Assembly (NCBI RefSeq): GCF_023517775.1
Contig: NZ_CP082904.1
Span: 3,782,001-3,846,000 of the forward strand
Source of the DNA: Mixta hanseatica
Lineage (GTDB): Bacteria > Pseudomonadota > Gammaproteobacteria > Enterobacterales > Enterobacteriaceae
Length of the DNA stretch: 64,000 nucleotides
Direction: 5' to 3'
A program made the position numbers and the translations under genes. The notes under the pieces were generated by a model that worked only from the letters and a program-made list of their open reading frames with translations, was not told the DNA's origin and ran no database searches. Shown here piece after piece: positions 19,851-29,629 of the stretch. Position 1 is the first letter of the stretch, and each line of letters opens with the position of its first letter.

Positions 19851-22800
19851 GTGCGCCTGATCCTCTGCTTTATTTTCTTTTTGTTTACCCTGCCCGCCTT
19901 CGCCGCCAGCGCGCCTGATGCGGCGCAGGTGCGCCAGGAGCTGGAGCAGGCGAAATCCGCCAAATCCATGCCGGCCCAGGCTGAACTGATACAAACGCTG
20001 GAATCGGCGTTGAGCTTCCTTGACGCGCGCAACGAATCGCTGGAGCGGGCGAAGCAATATCAGCAGGTCATAGATGACTTTCCTAAGCTGGCGCGCGAAC
20101 TGCGTCAGCAAATTGCTGGTTTGAATGATAGTACATACTCACTACACAGCGGTATGAGCAGCGCTGAGCTGGATCAGGAGATCTTGCAAATCAGCAGCCA
20201 GCTATTGGAAGAGGGACGTCAGGCGCAGCAGGAACAGGATCGCGCCAGAGAAATCAGTGATTCACTGGGCCAGCTGCCGCAGCAGCAAACCGAAGCGCGC
20301 CGCGCGCTAAGCGAAAGCGAACGTGGGCTGCAGGCGCCGTCTGCTGCCTCAGGCGCCCTCGCTCAGGCGCAGAGCTATGCACGTCAGGCCGAGTCGGCAG
20401 CGTTAAAAGCGCGCGTTGATGAGCTGGAGCTGGCGCAGCTGTCGGCGAATAACCGCCAGGAGCTGGCGCGCATGCGCGCCGAAGTGCATCAGAAAAAAGC
20501 GGAGCGGCTGGATGATTATCTCCAGGCGCTGCGCAATCAGCTAAACGGCCTGCGCCAGCATGAAGCGGAACTGGCGCTGGCGCGTACGGAACGATTGGCG
20601 GAAAGCAGCGGCAATCTGCCCGCCTCGATCACCGAACAGTTTCACGTTAACCGCGAGCTTTCCGCCGCGCTCAATCAGCAGGCTCAGCGCCTTGATCTGA
20701 TTGGCTCACAGCAGCGGCAGGCCACCAATCAAACCATTCAGGTACGTCAGGCGCTCAGCACCATTCGCGAGCAGTCGCAGTGGTTGGGCTCCTCTAATTT
20801 GTTGGGCGAGGCGCTGCGCGCGCAGGTGGCGCGTCTGCCGGAGATGCCCATCTCGCAGCAGTTAGATAGTGAAATGGGGCAGCTGCGCGTGCAGCGCCTG
20901 CATTATGAAGATTTGCTCAGCCAACAGCAGCAGCTGCGCCAGCTGAAGCAGGAAAATGGCGAGCCGCTGACCAGCGAGCAAAACCGTATTCTGGATGCGC
21001 AGATAAAAACCCAGCGGGAGCTGCTCGGCTCGCTGATTTCCGGCTGTGATACCTTGATTCTGGAAGTCACCAAGCTGAAGGTGGCGAACAGTCAGCTGGA
21101 AGATGCGCTGGGTGAAATTAAAGAAGCGACCCATCGTTATCTGTTCTGGACCGCAGACGTCAATCCGCTCAGCCTCAGCTATCCGCTGGAGGTGGCGCGC
21201 GACCTGACGCAGCTGCTGTCGTTGAATACGCTGGGCCAGCTGGGCGGCGCGCTGATGATGATGGTCACCAACCGTGAAACCGTGTTGCCGATTTTGGGCG
21301 CGGTGCTGCTGGTTGGTTTCAGCATTAGCTCACGTCGCCATTACAATGCCTTTCTGGCGCGCGCCGCCAGCCGCGTCGGCAAAGTGACCCAGGATCATTT
21401 TACCCTGACGCTGCGCACCGTTTTTTGGTCGATTCTGGTCGCCCTGCCCTTACCGGTACTGTGGGCTGCCTTCGGCTTTGGTTTACAGCATGCCTGGCCT
21501 TATCCCGTGGCGGTCGCGATTGGCGACGGCGTCACCGCCACGCTGCCGCTGCTGTGGGCCTTTATGATTAGCGCCGCCTTTGCGCGATCTAACGGGCTGT
21601 TTATTGTACATTTCCGCTGGCCCCAGCTACGGGTCGCACGAGCGATGCGTTACTACTCGCTCTCTATCGGGCTGATTGTTCCGCTGATCATGCTGCTGAT
21701 TACCTTCGCTAATCTGGAGGATCGTCAGTTCTCCGCCACGCTGGGGCGCCTGTGCTTTATTCTCATCTGCGGTGCGCTGAGTCTGGTTACCGTCAGCCTG
21801 AAACGCGCTGGCATCCCGCTTTGGCTGGATAACGAAGGCAGCGGCGATAACGTTATTAACCGCATCTTCTGGAATATCCTGATCTGTATTCCGCTGGCGG
21901 CGGCGCTGGCTTCCTGCATTGGCTATCTGGCCACCGCTCAGGCGCTGCTGGCGCGTCTGGAAACCTCGGTGGCCATCTGGTTCCTGCTGCTGGTGATTTA
22001 CCATATTATTCGGCGCTGGATGCTGATTCAGCGCCGCCGCATCGCCTTCGATCGTGCACGTCAGCGTCGTGCTGAAATGCTGGCGCACCGCGCGCGAGGC
22101 GAGGAAGAAACCACCGCCCAAACGGCTGATGCCGTCGAAATCGATGAGCCGGTTATCGACCTTGATGCCATTAGCGCCCAGTCGCTGCGCCTGGTACGTT
22201 CGATTCTGACGCTAATCGCTCTGCTTTCAGTGATTGTGCTATGGTCTGAGATCCATTCAGCCTTCGCGTTTTTGGAAAACATCCGGCTGTGGGACGTCAG
22301 CAGTACGGTGCAGGGCGTGGAAAGCCTGCATCCAATTACGCTGGGCTCGGTGCTGATCGCTATTCTGATCTTTATTATTACTACCCAGCTGGTGCGTAAT
22401 ATGCCCGCCCTGCTGGAGCTGGCGCTGTTGCAGCACCTTAACCTGACGCCTGGCACCGGCTACGCCATCACCACGCTGACCAAATATCTGCTGTTGTTGA
22501 TTGGTGGCCTGATGGGCTTCTCGATGATCGGCATTGAGTGGGCAAAATTACAGTGGCTGGTGGCGGCGCTGGGCGTGGGGCTGGGCTTTGGTCTGCAGGA
22601 GATCTTCGCTAACTTTATCTCCGGCCTAATCATCCTGTTTGAAAAGCCGATCCGTATTGGCGACACGGTTACCATCCGCGATCTCACCGGCAGCATTACG
22701 CGCATTAATACGCGCGCCACCACCATCACCGACTGGGATCGCAAAGAGATCATCGTGCCGAATAAGGCATTTATTACCGAACAGTTCGTTAACTGGTCGC

Positions 22801-23174
22801 TTTCCGATTCGGTCACGCGCGTGGTGCTTACCGTGCCGGCGCCGGCGGGCGTCGACAGCGAACAGGTGACCACGATTTTACAACGCGCCTGCGAACGCTG
22901 TACTTATGTGCTGGATACACCCGCGCCGGAAGTGTTCCTGGTTGATTTGCAACAGGGCATTCAGCTGTTTGAGCTGCGTATCCATGCGGCGGAAATGGGA
23001 CATCGCATGCCACTGCGCCATGAGCTGCACCAGCTGATCCTACAGGGCTTCCGCGAACATAATATTGAGATGCCGTTCCCGCCGTTCCAGGTCCGTATGG
23101 AGACGGCGGCGAAAAGAAAACCAGCCAGCAACGGCGCGCCCGCGTCACATACGTTTAAATCAGGCGGGCTGTAG
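19851..23174 (+). CDS. mscM: Miniconductance mechanosensitive channel MscM
   Basis: A 1107-aa MscS-family channel that releases solutes on hypo-osmotic shock. A GTG-initiated signal peptide (MRLILCFIFFLFTLPAFAA) leads into a long periplasmic coiled-coil region (about 20-460, many EQARQ-type heptads), then about eleven membrane spans (about 470-880). The MscS core follows, with the pore helix GVGLGFGLQEIFANFISGLIILFEKPIRIGD around 900-935 and a cytoplasmic beta/cage domain to the end. Translation is probably coupled to psd, nine bases upstream. Confidence 0.95.
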   Translation: MRLILCFIFFLFTLPAFAASAPDAAQVRQELEQAKSAKSMPAQAELIQTLESALSFLDARNESLERAKQYQQVIDDFPKLARELRQQIAGLNDSTYSLHSGMSSAELDQEILQISSQLLEEGRQAQQEQDRAREISDSLGQLPQQQTEARRALSESERGLQAPSAASGALAQAQSYARQAESAALKARVDELELAQLSANNRQELARMRAEVHQKKAERLDDYLQALRNQLNGLRQHEAELALARTERLAESSGNLPASITEQFHVNRELSAALNQQAQRLDLIGSQQRQATNQTIQVRQALSTIREQSQWLGSSNLLGEALRAQVARLPEMPISQQLDSEMGQLRVQRLHYEDLLSQQQQLRQLKQENGEPLTSEQNRILDAQIKTQRELLGSLISGCDTLILEVTKLKVANSQLEDALGEIKEATHRYLFWTADVNPLSLSYPLEVARDLTQLLSLNTLGQLGGALMMMVTNRETVLPILGAVLLVGFSISSRRHYNAFLARAASRVGKVTQDHFTLTLRTVFWSILVALPLPVLWAAFGFGLQHAWPYPVAVAIGDGVTATLPLLWAFMISAAFARSNGLFIVHFRWPQLRVARAMRYYSLSIGLIVPLIMLLITFANLEDRQFSATLGRLCFILICGALSLVTVSLKRAGIPLWLDNEGSGDNVINRIFWNILICIPLAAALASCIGYLATAQALLARLETSVAIWFLLLVIYHIIRRWMLIQRRRIAFDRARQRRAEMLAHRARGEEETTAQTADAVEIDEPVIDLDAISAQSLRLVRSILTLIALLSVIVLWSEIHSAFAFLENIRLWDVSSTVQGVESLHPITLGSVLIAILIFIITTQLVRNMPALLELALLQHLNLTPGTGYAITTLTKYLLLLIGGLMGFSMIGIEWAKLQWLVAALGVGLGFGLQEIFANFISGLIILFEKPIRIGDTVTIRDLTGSITRINTRATTITDWDRKEIIVPNKAFITEQFVNWSLSDSVTRVVLTVPAPAGVDSEQVTTILQRACERCTYVLDTPAPEVFLVDLQQGIQLFELRIHAAEMGHRMPLRHELHQLILQGFREHNIEMPFPPFQVRMETAAKRKPASNGAPASHTFKSGGL

Positions 23175-23215
23175 CGGTATCGGCAGGCCGTTAATCACGC
23201 GCCTGCCGCAAGGCT

Positions 23216-24193
23216 TTAACAGCGGTCAACCGGGAAAGCGATAACTTCGCTCAGGGATTCCGCTTTCAGCGCCAGCATCACCAGGCGATCAACGCCAAGC
23301 GCGACGCCGGAGCAGGCAGGCATGCCGTGTTCCAGCGCGGCCAGCAGATTGTTGTCGATCGGCTGCTGCGGCAGGCCGCGTGCGGCGCGACGGCGATTAT
23401 CCTGTTCAAAGCGTTGGCGCTGCTCGCGCGCGTCGGTCAGCTCGCGGAAACCATTCGCCAGCTCAATCCCTTTGAAATAGACTTCAAACCGCTCCGCGAC
23501 GCGATGGTCCTCGGTGCTAATTTCCGCCAGTGCGGCCTGGGTCGCCGGGAAGTGATAAATAAAGGTGGGCTTATCCTGGCCAATCTTCGTTTCCACGCCC
23601 AGCATAAACAGCAGCTGCAGCAGCGTATCGCGATCTTCTTCGGCATGCGCTAAATCGCCCACGCCCAGCTTCTCGGCCACTTCTCGCAGCTGCGCCTTAT
23701 CGGCAGAGAGCGGATCGACCTCCAGATGACGAATAAACGCCTGCTGGTAAGAGAGTGATTCCGCCGGCTGGCACTCCAACACCTGTTGCAGCAGATCGTC
23801 CACCTCATTCATCAGGCGATACATATCATAATGCGGGCGGTACCATTCCAGCATGGTGAATTCAGGATTATGGTGACGGCCCGCCTCTTCATTACGGAAG
23901 CTGCGTCCCATCTGGTAAATCGGTCCGCTGCCTGCGGCCAGCAGGCGCTTCATATGATATTCCGGGCTGGTCATTAACCAGAGATCTAACCCCTGCGAAG
24001 CACCAGGACCGACAAAGCGGGTCTGGAAGGTGACCAGATGAATATCGGTTACCGTTGCCTGACTCATCGCCGGGGTTTCCACCTCCAGTACGCCGCGATC
24101 GGCGAAGAAACGTCGAATTTCCGCCAGAATTTTCGCCCGTTTCAACAGGTTAGAGATGGGTGCGCTCGGCTGCCAGCTTGCCGTTTCGCTCAT
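23216..24193 (-). CDS. epmA: Elongation factor P--(R)-beta-lysine ligase
   Basis: Class II lysyl-tRNA synthetase paralogue without a tRNA anticodon domain. It attaches (R)-beta-lysine to Lys34 of EF-P. Class II motifs seen: [14 protein letters not shown] (motif 1), [32 protein letters not shown] (motif 2, read in part), and [14 protein letters not shown] (motif 3). 325 aa is the expected length. Its partners epmB and efp lie near 32-34 kb. In E. coli yjeM sits between mscM and epmA; it is absent here. Confidence 0.96.
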   Translation of the reverse strand: MSETASWQPSAPISNLLKRAKILAEIRRFFADRGVLEVETPAMSQATVTDIHLVTFQTRFVGPGASQGLDLWLMTSPEYHMKRLLAAGSGPIYQMGRSFRNEEAGRHHNPEFTMLEWYRPHYDMYRLMNEVDDLLQQVLECQPAESLSYQQAFIRHLEVDPLSADKAQLREVAEKLGVGDLAHAEEDRDTLLQLLFMLGVETKIGQDKPTFIYHFPATQAALAEISTEDHRVAERFEVYFKGIELANGFRELTDAREQRQRFEQDNRRRAARGLPQQPIDNNLLAALEHGMPACSGVALGVDRLVMLALKAESLSEVIAFPVDRC

Positions 24194-24592
24194 GGGGTTT
24201 ACTCCTCAGTCAAACAAGGGGATGCAGTCTACTCGTAACGCCGTTGGCAGACAAATTTGCGCTAATAAAATCGACTATTTTTCTTTTTTGCCGCAGCGAA
24301 AAATAAACGCCGCCGCTGCCTCCCATTATTGGGTGCCGCGGGCATACAGATTTTTAATCAATGCTTTATCAAGTTTTTCCGAATGCTGCCGATGGTGGGG
24401 GGACTCGTTGCGCGAAAACTGGGCTCATATTTAATGCCAGCGAAGGCGGTGTCATCAGCCGCTCTGTTGCAAAGAAATAGCATCAGCCGCTAACGAAGAA
24501 GTAACAACCCGACATTCCCAGCATATTGCACTGGGATGAGTGATATTTTTAGCTAGTTGTATTGATCTACTCCATGCAAAGGGATACGGACT
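24194..24592. other. Intergenic region upstream of epmA and the chemoreceptor gene
   Basis: About 400 bp holding the divergent promoters. GCCGCTAA at 24486-24493 resembles the sigma-28 -10 element GCCGATAA, but I see no good -35 at the correct distance. Nothing else is supported. Confidence 0.4.
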
Positions 24593-26152
24593 ATGAGATC
24601 GGTAAAGAATATGAAAGTTGGCTTTCGCCTCGGCGCGGCATTCAGTTTAGTAATCTTGCTATTAATAACTGTGAGTGCCACAGCAATAATTAAAATAAAT
24701 AATATTAATACCGCAGTAGAAAATATCGTTAACGATCGCTATATCAAAGTCAGGCTGGCATTTGACGTGCGCGACGGCGTTAACGATCAAATCAAATACT
24801 TGCGCGGCATGGTGATTGATACCAACCGTCCCGAGATGAACCAAAAGCGGTTTGGCCAGCTTGAGCTGGCGACACAGCAAACTAATGAGGCTATTGAAAA
24901 AATTTCCCGCCTGCAGGTGACGCCTGTTGGCCAGAAAAAAATTAAGGCGGTAAAAGAGGCCGCGCAGAATTTTGCTGAAGCCAGCCAGCAACTGCTTACC
25001 CTGATCCGTGGGGGCAACATTGATGCCGCCGCTGATTATGCACTGCGCAAAATGACCCCGGCGCAAAACGCCTTCCTGGATGTCGTAGTGAAATTTGCTG
25101 ATTCACAATCCCTACAGCTACAGGGAGAAGGCGCACACGCGGTGGCGGACGCCAACACGGCAATCAACATGACGCTTATCTTCTCTGTGCTGGCCATCGT
25201 CGCTGCGGTGCTCCTTGGCTATTTTCTGACCCGCTCGATTGTGCAGCCGCTACGCGCCGCCGTCAGCATTGCGGAAAACGTAGCGGCTGGCGATCTGCGC
25301 ACGGTAATCAAAGCCAGCTCATCGGATGAAACCGGCCAGCTGATGCAGGCGCTGAAAAAGATGAATGATAATCTTCTGAAAATCGTTACTGAAGTGCGGG
25401 CCGGTACCGATCTGATCGCTAACGCCTCCAGTGAAATCTCCGCCGGAAATATGGATCTCTCCTCACGCACCGAGCAGCAGGCCAGCTCGCTGGAGGAAAC
25501 CGCCGCCGCAATGGAACAGATGACCTCCACGGTTAAGCAGAACGCCGATAACGCCCATCAGGCTAACCAACTGGCGACACTGGCGTCAAAAGTTGCCGTG
25601 CAGAGCGGCGATGCGGTGAAACAGGTCGTCAATACGATGGAGACCATCAGTAACTCATCACGCAAAATTGTCGATATTATCAGCGTGATCGATGGCATCG
25701 CCTTCCAGACCAATATCCTGGCGCTAAACGCTGCGGTAGAGGCGGCGCGTGCCGGTGAACAGGGACGCGGATTCGCAGTGGTCGCGGCTGAAGTGCGCAG
25801 CCTGGCCCAGCGCTCTGCTTCCGCAGCCAAAGAGATCGCACAGCTGATTGAAGATTCGGTTAATAAGGTTGATGAAGGCGGCAGGCAGGTGGCTAACGCC
25901 GGCAGCACCATGAATGAAGTATTGACCAGCGTAAAAAGCGTGACGGAAATCATGGGGGAAATCTCCATCGCCAGCACCGAGCAGAGCACTGGTATTGATG
26001 AGATTAATGCCACCATTACCCAGATGGACCAGGTGACCCAGCAGAATGCCGCACTGGTTAATCAGTCTGCGGCGGCGGCCCAGGCCATGCAGGAGCAGGC
26101 CGCTCAGCTGGCGCAAACGATGCGGGTATTTAAGGTAAACGAAGCTGCCTGA
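24593..26152 (+). CDS. Methyl-accepting chemotaxis protein
   Basis: A 519-aa transmembrane chemoreceptor. TM1 lies at about 12-33, a four-helix-bundle periplasmic sensor (Tar/HBM-like, rich in Gln/Ala) at 34-190, TM2 at 193-213, HAMP at about 215-265, and a methyl-accepting coiled coil after that. The conserved hairpin tip is seen in GIAFQTNILALNAAVEAARAG and the following EQGRGFAVVAAEVRSLAQRSA. It ends FKVNEAA and lacks the NWETF-type CheR-tethering pentapeptide. The ligand is unknown. It is inserted between epmA and frdA, which are neighbours in E. coli. Confidence 0.93.
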   Translation: MRSVKNMKVGFRLGAAFSLVILLLITVSATAIIKINNINTAVENIVNDRYIKVRLAFDVRDGVNDQIKYLRGMVIDTNRPEMNQKRFGQLELATQQTNEAIEKISRLQVTPVGQKKIKAVKEAAQNFAEASQQLLTLIRGGNIDAAADYALRKMTPAQNAFLDVVVKFADSQSLQLQGEGAHAVADANTAINMTLIFSVLAIVAAVLLGYFLTRSIVQPLRAAVSIAENVAAGDLRTVIKASSSDETGQLMQALKKMNDNLLKIVTEVRAGTDLIANASSEISAGNMDLSSRTEQQASSLEETAAAMEQMTSTVKQNADNAHQANQLATLASKVAVQSGDAVKQVVNTMETISNSSRKIVDIISVIDGIAFQTNILALNAAVEAARAGEQGRGFAVVAAEVRSLAQRSASAAKEIAQLIEDSVNKVDEGGRQVANAGSTMNEVLTSVKSVTEIMGEISIASTEQSTGIDEINATITQMDQVTQQNAALVNQSAAAAQAMQEQAAQLAQTMRVFKVNEAA

Positions 26153-26170
26153 CCCCTCTTCACCGCGTTC

Positions 26171-26205
26171 GCCTTCTGCTCTGGTTTTGCCCGGCGGCAG
26201 AAGGC
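26171..26205 (+). terminator. Stem-loop after the chemoreceptor gene
   Basis: Perfect 9-bp stem GCCTTCTGC (26171-26179) / GCAGAAGGC (26197-26205), 17-nt loop, no strong T tract. Probable terminator separating the receptor gene from frd. Confidence 0.5.
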
Positions 26206-26338
26206 GCATTGCCAATAGGTCGGTTAATCGCATCGCTTTTATCCGGTTAAAACATCGAACACATCAAAATCGCCTTACGTACCCTGCCCTACACTGGCTA
26301 ACCCGAAAGAGTTACTCCGCGTTCGCAGGGAGGTTTAA

Positions 26339-28129
26339 GTGCAAAGCATTCAGGCCGATTTAATCATTGTCGGCGCGGGCGGCGCAGGTATACGGGCGGC
26401 AATTGCCGCCGCCGCCGCGCAACCGCAGTTGTCCATCGCCCTTGTGTCAAAAGTCTATCCCATGCGCAGCCACACTGTGGCTGCCGAAGGCGGAGCCGCC
26501 GCCGTTACTCAGCCCCACGACAGTTTCGATGCCCACTTCCATGACACGGTCGCCGGCGGCGACTGGCTGTGTGAGCAGGATGTGGTGGATTATTTTGTGC
26601 AGCACTGCCCGCAAGAAATGATCCAGCTGGAGCAGTGGGGCTGTCCGTGGAGCCGTAAAGAAGACGGCACGGTTAATGCGCGCCGCTTTGGCGGCATGAA
26701 AATTGAGCGTACCTGGTTTGCCGCTGATAAAACCGGCTTCCATATGCTGCATACGCTGTTTCAAACCTCGCTTAAATATCCGCAGATTCGCCGTTTCGAT
26801 GAGCATTTTGTTTTGGATCTGCTGGTGGATGACGGGCGCGTCGGCGGCCTGGTGGCGCTGAATATGATGGAAGGCACGCTGGTGACGCTGCGCGCCAACG
26901 CCGTGGTGCTGGCCACCGGCGGTGCCGGACGTGTTTACCGCTATAACACCAACGGCAGCATCGTTACCGGCGACGGCATGGGGATGGCGCTGCGTCACGG
27001 CGTTCCCCTGCGCGACATGGAGTTTGTGCAGTACCATCCCACCGGCCTACCTGGCTCCGGCATTCTGATGACTGAAGGCTGTCGCGGCGAAGGCGGGATT
27101 CTGGTGAATAAGGAGGGCTATCGCTACCTGCAGGATTACGGTTTGGGACCGGAAACACCGCCCGGCGCGCCCAAAAACAAATATATGGAACTGGGACCGC
27201 GCGACCGGGTCTCGCAGGCGTTCTGGCATGAGTGGCAGGCGGGCCGCACCATTTCCACCCCGCGCGGCGAGGTCGTTCACCTCGATCTGCGTCACCTCGG
27301 CGCCAAAAAGCTGCATGAGCGGCTGCCCTTTATCTGTGAGCTGAGCAAAGCCTACGTCGGCGTCGATCCGGTTACCGCCCCGATTCCGGTACGCCCGACA
27401 GCGCATTACACCATGGGCGGCATTGAAACCGACGCGCGCGGCGAAACGCGCATTAAAGGATTATTCGCTGCCGGCGAGTGCGCTGCCGTTGGCCTGCACG
27501 GCGCTAACCGGCTTGGATCGAACTCGCTGGCGGAACTGGTAGTGTTTGGCCGTCTGGCGGGCGAACAGGCGGCGGAACGAGCGTTGGAAACGCCGTCAGG
27601 TAACGAACGCGCGTTAGCCGCGCAGGCGAAAGATGTGGAACAGCGCCTGCTGGCGCGCATTAATCAGCCGGGCACCGAACGCTGGTCAGCCCTGCGTGAC
27701 GAGATGGGCCGCAGTATGGAACAGGGCTGCGGTATCTACCGTACCCCGGAGCTGATGCAGCAAACGATCGCGACGCTGGCGGATCTCAAAACGCGTTACC
27801 AGCGCCTGCATATCAGCGACAACAGCAGCGTTTTCAATACCGAGCTGCTTTACAGCCTTGAGCTGGAGCATAGTCTGAACGTAGCCGAATGCATGGCGCA
27901 CGCAGCCCTGCATCGTAAAGAGTCGCGTGGCGCGCACCAGCGGCTGGATGAAGGCTGCCAGCAGCGTGACGATAAAAATTACCTGCACCATACGCTGACT
28001 TTCTTCAACGCCGAAGGCGCGCCGCGCATTGAGACCTCGCCGGTCACCATTACCCGCCTGCCGCCAGCCCAGCGGCTCTATGGCGCACAGGCGGATGCCG
28101 TGCAGGCTCAGGAGGCGTCCCATGACTAA
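26339..28129 (+). CDS. frdA: Fumarate reductase flavoprotein subunit
   Basis: Catalytic FAD subunit of menaquinol:fumarate reductase, used in anaerobic respiration at the inner membrane. The FAD-binding motif [17 protein letters not shown] is at the N-terminus, and the covalent flavin attachment histidine is H45 in [10 protein letters not shown]. The active-site region [21 protein letters not shown] is present. 596 aa matches E. coli (602). The start is GTG with AGGGAGG seven bases upstream. It overlaps frdB by 8 bp. The 180-bp leader shows only a half FNR-like site (ATCAA near 26266). Confidence 0.97.
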   Translation: MQSIQADLIIVGAGGAGIRAAIAAAAAQPQLSIALVSKVYPMRSHTVAAEGGAAAVTQPHDSFDAHFHDTVAGGDWLCEQDVVDYFVQHCPQEMIQLEQWGCPWSRKEDGTVNARRFGGMKIERTWFAADKTGFHMLHTLFQTSLKYPQIRRFDEHFVLDLLVDDGRVGGLVALNMMEGTLVTLRANAVVLATGGAGRVYRYNTNGSIVTGDGMGMALRHGVPLRDMEFVQYHPTGLPGSGILMTEGCRGEGGILVNKEGYRYLQDYGLGPETPPGAPKNKYMELGPRDRVSQAFWHEWQAGRTISTPRGEVVHLDLRHLGAKKLHERLPFICELSKAYVGVDPVTAPIPVRPTAHYTMGGIETDARGETRIKGLFAAGECAAVGLHGANRLGSNSLAELVVFGRLAGEQAAERALETPSGNERALAAQAKDVEQRLLARINQPGTERWSALRDEMGRSMEQGCGIYRTPELMQQTIATLADLKTRYQRLHISDNSSVFNTELLYSLELEHSLNVAECMAHAALHRKESRGAHQRLDEGCQQRDDKNYLHHTLTFFNAEGAPRIETSPVTITRLPPAQRLYGAQADAVQAQEASHD

Positions 28130-28856
28130 ACAGCCACCCCTGGATGTCATTATCCAGCGCTATAACCCGGAACAGGACGCCGCGCCGCACGATGAGCGCT
28201 TTTCGGTGCCGTGGGATGAGCAGACCTCGCTGCTGGATGCGCTGGGTTATATCAAAGATAACCTGGCGCTGGATCTGGCCTGGCGCTGGTCATGCCGTAT
28301 GGCGATTTGCGGCTCCTGCGGCATGATGGTCAACGGCATCCCTAAACTCGCCTGTAAAATCTTTCTACGTGATTATCCTGACGGTTTGCGCGTCGCGCCG
28401 CTGGCTAATTTTCCGGTTGAGCGCGATCTGGTGGTGGATATGAGCCACTTTATCGCCAGCCTTGAGGCGATTAAGCCCTGGATCATCGGCAATCCACGCG
28501 TTCCAGCCCAGGGTGCCAACCGGCAAACGCCGGCGCAGATGGCGCGCTACCATCAATTTTCCGGCTGTATTAATTGCGGTCTGTGCTATGCCGCCTGTCC
28601 CCAGTTCGCCCTTAATCCGCAGTTTATCGGCCCGGCGGTCATTGCGCTGGCGCATCGTTACAATCTGGACAGCCGCGACCGTGGGAAAGCGGAACGCATG
28701 CCGCTATTGAACGGCGATAACGGCGTCTGGCCCTGTACCTTTGTCGGCTTTTGCTCGGAGGTCTGCCCTAAACATGTCGATCCTGCGGCCGCTGTTCAGC
28801 AGGGCAAGGTCGAAAGCGCCAAAGATTATCTGATAGCCCGACTGAAACCGCACTAA
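28122..28856 (+). CDS. frdB: Fumarate reductase iron-sulfur subunit
   Basis: Electron-transfer subunit with three clusters. The [2Fe-2S] ligands are in [21 protein letters not shown], read as C-x4-C-x2-C-x11-C; the [4Fe-4S] motif is [13 protein letters not shown]; the [3Fe-4S] motif is [15 protein letters not shown]. The start ATG at 28122 ([15 protein letters not shown]) gives 244 aa, exactly the E. coli length, and has GGAGG eight bases upstream. A longer frame to 28029 is not used because it would overlap frdA too far. Confidence 0.97.
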   Translation: MTKQPPLDVIIQRYNPEQDAAPHDERFSVPWDEQTSLLDALGYIKDNLALDLAWRWSCRMAICGSCGMMVNGIPKLACKIFLRDYPDGLRVAPLANFPVERDLVVDMSHFIASLEAIKPWIIGNPRVPAQGANRQTPAQMARYHQFSGCINCGLCYAACPQFALNPQFIGPAVIALAHRYNLDSRDRGKAERMPLLNGDNGVWPCTFVGFCSEVCPKHVDPAAAVQQGKVESAKDYLIARLKPH

Positions 28857-28866
28857 GGAGCTGTTA

Positions 28867-29262
28867 ATGATAAGCAAACGCAAACCTTATCTTGCGCCGG
28901 TAAAGAGTAGCTGGTGGCGACAGCTGGCTTTTTATCGCTTTTATATGCTGCGCGAAGGCACCGCTATTCCTGCGCTGTGGTTTAGTCTGGAGTTGGTTTT
29001 TGGTCTGTACGCTCTGAAAGATGGCCCGGACGCCTGGGCGCGCTTTGTCGATTTTCTCCAGCATCCGGCGACGCTGCTATTAAACCTGATAACGCTGGCC
29101 GCCGCGCTGCTGCACAGCAAAACCTGGTTTGAACTGGCGCCCAAAGCCACTATTGTTATCGTCAAAGGGGAAAAGCTGAAGCCGCAGCCGATAATTATCG
29201 CCCTGTGGATCGTCACGCTGTTGGTAACGCTGGCCGCTTTGTGGCTGGCGCTGGCAATATAG
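28867..29262 (+). CDS. frdC: Fumarate reductase membrane subunit C
   Basis: 131-aa membrane anchor that, with FrdD, binds the catalytic dimer and menaquinone. Three hydrophobic spans are visible at about 33-52, 65-85 and 105-128 ([21 protein letters not shown]). ATG follows AAGGAGCTGTTA, 10 bp after frdB. The length equals the E. coli protein. Confidence 0.95.
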   Translation: MISKRKPYLAPVKSSWWRQLAFYRFYMLREGTAIPALWFSLELVFGLYALKDGPDAWARFVDFLQHPATLLLNLITLAAALLHSKTWFELAPKATIVIVKGEKLKPQPIIIALWIVTLLVTLAALWLALAI

Positions 29263-29271
29263 GAGAAGGCA

Positions 29272-29625
29272 ATGCAACAACCACAACGATCGGATGAGCC
29301 GCTGTTTTGGGGGCTGTTTGGCGCAGGAGGCATGTGGGCGGCGGTGGTTTCGCCAGCGGTGATCCTGCTGGCTGGCCTGTTGCTGCCACTGGGCTGGTGG
29401 CCCGATGACGCGCTAAGCTATCAACGTATTCAGGCGTGCGCCGCCAGCATCCCCGGGCGCGGGTTGATTTTCCTGGCTATTGTCCTGCCGCTATGGTGCG
29501 CGCTGCATCGTCTGCATCACGGCGCGCACGATCTTCAGTTGGCTATTCCCGCCAGCAAATGGTGGTTCTACGGGCTGGCGACGATCCTTACGGTGATAAC
29601 GGCTATCGGCGTGATAACGCTATAA
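29272..29625 (+). CDS. frdD: Fumarate reductase membrane subunit D
   Basis: 117-aa anchor subunit with three spans (about 20-42, 62-82, 95-117) and the conserved [10 protein letters not shown] segment around residues 80-90, whose histidines are near the heme-less quinone site. It starts 9 bp after frdC with AGGAGAAGGC. It ends 4 bp from the convergent flagellin gene. In E. coli ampC follows here. Confidence 0.95.
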   Translation: MQQPQRSDEPLFWGLFGAGGMWAAVVSPAVILLAGLLLPLGWWPDDALSYQRIQACAASIPGRGLIFLAIVLPLWCALHRLHHGAHDLQLAIPASKWWFYGLATILTVITAIGVITL

Positions 29626-29629
29626 ATCA

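Noticed and set aside
26160..26338. FNR site upstream of frdA.
   Set aside because: Only one half site (ATCAA) fits; the other half does not match TTGAT.
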